From assembly GCA_021390615.1 (NCBI GenBank), contig JAJEJU010000025.1, positions 1,674,001 through 1,738,000 on the forward strand: a stretch of 64,000 nt of DNA. Direction: 5' to 3'. A program made the position numbers and the translations under genes. Positions 61,320-64,000 of the stretch are shown piece after piece. A model generated the notes under the pieces. That model was not told the origin of the DNA and did not search any database. It worked only from the letters and a program-made list of their open reading frames with translations. The stretch is from Rhodanobacteraceae bacterium ZG21-1 (GTDB lineage Bacteria; Pseudomonadota; Gammaproteobacteria; Xanthomonadales; Rhodanobacteraceae). The first letter of the stretch is position 1, and each line of letters begins with the position of its first letter.

Positions 61320-62033
61320 ATGAATCAGAGCAAGCGCATGCGCCGCCCCGAGGCGGGCGGCTATGCCCGCGGCGACGAGACGCGCCAGCGCATCATCGAG
61401 GCGGCGCTGCAGCTGTTCGGCGAGCGCGGCTTCGACGGCGCCTCCACCCGCGACATCGCCAATGCCGCCGGCGTCAATGCGCCCGCCCTGCAGTACTACT
61501 TCGAGAACAAGGCAGGCGTATATCAGGCCTGCGCCGAATACGTCGCCGAGGACATGCAGCAGCGCTTCGAACCGCCGCTGCGGCAGGCGGCGGCCCTGAT
61601 GCGGCAGGACGCCGGCACTGCCGAGCTGATCGAGGCCTACCTGGCCATCTACGACGTGGCGCTGAATTCCCTGCTGCTGCAGACGCAGGCGCCGAGCTCG
61701 GTGCTGTTCATGGCGCGCGAGCTGGCTTCCGGCGAGGACGGCGCGATTTCGCGCATGCTGCACCAGCGGCTGAAACAGCCGTTGCGCAAGACCAGCCTGG
61801 CCCTGGTGGCGCGCATCAGCGGCACCCCCACCGGCGCCGCCGTCACCCGGATCAGGACATTGATGCTGCGCAGCCACCTGATGCTGTTCCGCTTCGACCA
61901 GCAGACGACCCTGAGCGTGCTGGGCTGGAAAGAGATCAACGCCGCCCGGGCCGAGCTGATCAGGCAGACCATCCGGGCCACCACGCGCACCCTGCTGGAA
62001 AGCTGGAGCGCCGCCGCCGCGAAACCGGCGTAG
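61320..62033 (+). CDS. TetR-family transcriptional repressor with CerR-like C-terminal domain
   Basis: The 237-residue protein has the TetR helix-turn-helix at about 20-65 (RQRIIEAALQLFGERGFDGASTRDIANAAGVNAPALQYYFENKAGVY, read in parts) and a C-terminal ligand domain of the YbiH/CecR type. It should repress the divergent EmrAB-type operon and itself, and release DNA when a toxic compound binds. AGGAG lies 11 bases before ATG 61320; a GTG at 61296 and an ATG at 61338 are alternatives. Confidence 0.94.
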   Translation: MNQSKRMRRPEAGGYARGDETRQRIIEAALQLFGERGFDGASTRDIANAAGVNAPALQYYFENKAGVYQACAEYVAEDMQQRFEPPLRQAAALMRQDAGTAELIEAYLAIYDVALNSLLLQTQAPSSVLFMARELASGEDGAISRMLHQRLKQPLRKTSLALVARISGTPTGAAVTRIRTLMLRSHLMLFRFDQQTTLSVLGWKEINAARAELIRQTIRATTRTLLESWSAAAAKPA

Positions 62034-62295
62034 ACTGATTCCGGCGCCGCTGCATGACCGTGGACCGCGACGCCCGGCTGGCCGGAGAGTGAACGCCAAC
62101 CCGTGACTCGTCCCGATTAGGAATTGTCTGAACGTATCACCTGAGAGGGTGACTAAGAATGCGCCGGCAAGGGAGATTCAAGCCGTCACGCGCCGCTCAC
62201 CCGAGCGGAAGCATCGTGCACGAAGCATTCATCGCGGGTCGGACAAGAATAGCTCACGCGCCCACTTGAACTCTTATCGGAGGGAGTAAGAACTC

Positions 62296-62550
62296 ATGGC
62301 AGCTCACGGCATTATCTTTTGGTTGATTATCGGCGCCATTGCGGGTTGGCTCGCCGGCGTGCTCGTCAAGGGTGGCGGCTTCGGCTTGATCGTCGACATC
62401 GTGGTCGGCATCGTCGGCGCCTTCATCGGCGGCTGGTTGGCCGGCGTGCTCGGCATCCACCTGGGCAGCGGCATCATCGGTTCGCTGATCACCGCGACCA
62501 TCGGCGCCGTCATCCTGATCTTTATCGTCAGGCTGTTCAAACGAGCTTAG
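62296..62550 (+). CDS. GlsB/YeaQ/YmgE-family stress membrane protein
   Basis: The 84-residue protein is almost entirely hydrophobic, with three helices and the Gly-rich family pattern: IIFWLIIGAIAGWLAGVLVKG, DIVVGIVGAFIGGWLAGVLG, then SLITATIGAVILIFIVRLFKR. These inner-membrane proteins are induced by stress (once called transglycosylase-associated proteins). ATCGGAGGGAG gives the ribosome site and an intrinsic terminator follows, so it is monocistronic. Confidence 0.95.
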   Translation: MAAHGIIFWLIIGAIAGWLAGVLVKGGGFGLIVDIVVGIVGAFIGGWLAGVLGIHLGSGIIGSLITATIGAVILIFIVRLFKRA

Positions 62551-62961
62551 CTTCGAATCGGCTCAGGCAATCCACGCCATCGGCGGCACGGGCGAGCCAT
62601 CGCCCGTGCCGTTTTTTATGCGCGACGCGGACGTCTGTTCGGCTACCGGCGGGCAGCAAGTCGCGCGTGACACGACCGGACGGCGATCCTTCGCCTAGCC
62701 TCGGCATGCTCGCCAAAGGGCATTAAAACTCCACGCGAACGATCCAGGCACGCGGCTGAGCACTCGCCGAAGCGGCCAGCGGATCGCCCACTCTGCACCC
62801 GACTCTGGTCGAAAGGGAACAGCACGCGGCGTCACCACACCGAAGCACGCATGCGTACTCAAGCAAGCGCGCATGAAAAGCGCCTCGCGTGGGTGGGTGC
62901 ACTCATACGAAAGGGCAGCGGCCCCTCTGAAGGACCGCCGCCTACAGGCGGAGAAAACCGC
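62551..62961. other. intergenic stretch after glsB-like gene
   Basis: It contains the terminator at 62584-62617. No gene is supported in the rest. Confidence 0.5.
62584..62617 (+). terminator. rho-independent terminator of the GlsB-family gene
   Basis: Twelve-base perfect arms CGGCACGGGCGA / TCGCCCGTGCCG close a GCCA loop and are followed by six T (62612-62617). Confidence 0.95.
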
Positions 62962-63270
62962 TCAGTGCTCGCCGGCGACGATGTCGCTGACGATGCCGGT
63001 GGTCACCGCCACCAGCAGGAAGTCGTTGTCGTCGCCGCGCACCCAGTGGTAGCCGTGCGGCGGACGGTGCAGGTGATAACGCTGGTAGTCGCTGACCATG
63101 CGGCTGTTGCCCAGGAAACGCGCCGGAGCGCGATGGCCGCGCTGGTAGTCGTGATGGACTTCGGCGGCGTGGGGGTCTTGCGGGTCATGCCCGTCCATCG
63201 GCGGCTGCGCCATGGCGGCGGCGGAAAAAAACAGGGCGGAACTAAGCACTGCGGCGAATACGACTTTCAT
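62962..63270 (-). CDS. RcnB-like periplasmic protein, copy 1
   Basis: The 102-residue protein has a signal peptide (1-21, ending AMA). A His/Asp-rich stretch follows (MDGHDPQDPHAAEVHHDYQRGHR), then the RcnB-type end YQRYHLHRPPHGYHWVRGDDNDFLLVAVTTGIVSDIV. RcnB affects nickel/cobalt homeostasis in E. coli; the His-rich segment here could bind metal, but that is inference. It is a paralogue of the next gene. Confidence 0.85.
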   Translation of the reverse strand: MKVVFAAVLSSALFFSAAAMAQPPMDGHDPQDPHAAEVHHDYQRGHRAPARFLGNSRMVSDYQRYHLHRPPHGYHWVRGDDNDFLLVAVTTGIVSDIVAGEH

Positions 63271-63347
63271 CGAAGACTCCTGGCATGCGTCGAAGGATCG
63301 TGGAATGGCGCGCCGATCATAAGGCACGCCACCTTACAAGCACACGA

Positions 63348-63680
63348 TCAATGCGTGGCGATGTCCATGATGACGCCGGTCGCCACCGCTACCAGCAAGA
63401 AATTGTTGTCGTCGCCGCGCACCCAGTGGTAGCCGCGCGGCGGATGGCGCAGGTGATAGCGATCGTAGTCGTTCACCACATAGACCGGGCCGTCGTAACG
63501 CCCGCCGCGCACCCAGTGATGCGGGCCGCCATGATCGTGGTCGTAACGCCCGCGATCGTACTGACCGTGATCGTCGCGGCCGCGATCATCGTGGTGGTCG
63601 TCATGCCAATCCTGCGCCAGCGCCAGGCCACTGCTGCCCAGCAGGGCTGCCGCAAACAGAACGCGATGGATCGATTTCAT
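63348..63680 (-). CDS. RcnB-like periplasmic protein, copy 2
   Basis: The 110-residue protein has a signal peptide (1-22, ending ALA) and a very His/Asp/Arg-rich region (DWHDDHHDDRGRDDHGQYD). The conserved end YDRYHLRHPPRGYHWVRGDDNNFLLVAVATGVIMDI nearly repeats copy 1. GAGGAG lies just before the ATG at 63680. The gap of 77 bases to copy 1 and the shared C-terminus indicate tandem duplication. Confidence 0.87.
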   Translation of the reverse strand: MKSIHRVLFAAALLGSSGLALAQDWHDDHHDDRGRDDHGQYDRGRYDHDHGGPHHWVRGGRYDGPVYVVNDYDRYHLRHPPRGYHWVRGDDNNFLLVAVATGVIMDIATH

Positions 63681-64000
63681 GCACATCTCCTCGAGTCGGC
63701 CGTGAGGCACGGACGATTCGATGCTAGGCACGACTCGCTGAATGAAAGCATCCGCACCGCGACTTTTCGTCTCTACGTTTTAGCGTCGAGTCAGCCCGAG
63801 ATCAGACTCGATTCATGCCATCACGCCGATTCCACATCGGACATTTCGATGGCCAGACGTCCAGACGGCCGAACGTCTAGCCAAGCGCCCGTCGTTTGCG
63901 CCCATTCGCCTTGACGACACCTTCACGCATGCGCATTTGCGCGAGACTTGCCCTCAACGCGCAAGCCGTCATATGCGATCGATGCTGACTTGCCTCAGCA
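63681..64000. other. right edge of window
   Basis: Promoter region for the RcnB-like gene copy 2, then about 250 bases in which I see no supported gene. Confidence 0.4.

Overview
The window is GC-rich, densely coding chromosomal DNA from a gammaproteobacterium, most likely Xanthomonadales of the Rhodanobacteraceae type (Dyella, Luteibacter, Frateuria, Rhodanobacter). This rests on the strong G/C third-position bias, TonB receptors with FecI/FecR control, S9 and S10 secreted peptidases, an MprF/AcvB pair and a C39-type exporter. No rRNA, tRNA or CRISPR array was seen. About 50 genes are supported, separated by unusually many 300-900 bp gaps.

Region 1 (1-12,420) is housekeeping and envelope: a truncated DPP-IV-like S9 peptidase, a hotdog thioesterase, a BamE-like small protein, a LysR regulator divergent from an aldo/keto reductase and a Rid-family protein, an alpha/beta hydrolase, queF, an Ala/Pro-rich lipoprotein, the mprF-acvB aminoacyl-phosphatidylglycerol operon, and a CsbD protein ending at a clear terminator. 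Region 2 (12,740-29,570) is looser: an AI-2E-type transporter with a large soluble tail, hydrolases, a GlxA-type AraC regulator divergent from an HD-domain protein across a large inverted repeat, a beta-lactamase-fold serine hydrolase, a secreted protein of unknown function, a CsrA paralogue, a heme-motif secreted protein and an S10 carboxypeptidase. Region 3 (29,780-37,860) starts with a Zur-like palindrome over an extended -10 in front of a phospholipase-D-fold protein, followed by HAD, membrane, TfoX, DUF3592, esterase, LprI, transposase-like and 2OG-oxygenase-like genes.

Region 4 (37,890-44,350) holds a PHP metallohydrolase and a complete sigma factor / FecR / TonB-receptor cell-surface signalling locus. 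Region 5 (44,728-50,766) is a probable graspetide (ATP-grasp RiPP) locus: promoter, HlyD-type adaptor, C39-peptidase ABC exporter, a 57-residue precursor with a double-glycine-type leader, an ATP-grasp ligase, and an overlapping DUF6624-like gene.

Region 6 (50,842-56,712) is the most unusual. It contains three tandem modules, each a small 'MFDW' protein (A) followed by a larger protein (B). The B proteins share motifs that resemble the ADP-ribosyl cyclase/CD38 NAD-glycohydrolase fold and end in Pro/Gln/Ser/Thr-rich tails; a coiled-coil membrane protein closes the cluster. I infer an array of NAD-consuming toxins with partner or immunity proteins. Region 7 (56,987-63,680) is a tripartite EmrAB-TolC-type drug efflux operon divergent from a TetR regulator with two operators, then a GlsB/YeaQ stress protein with a terminator, and two RcnB-like periplasmic proteins.
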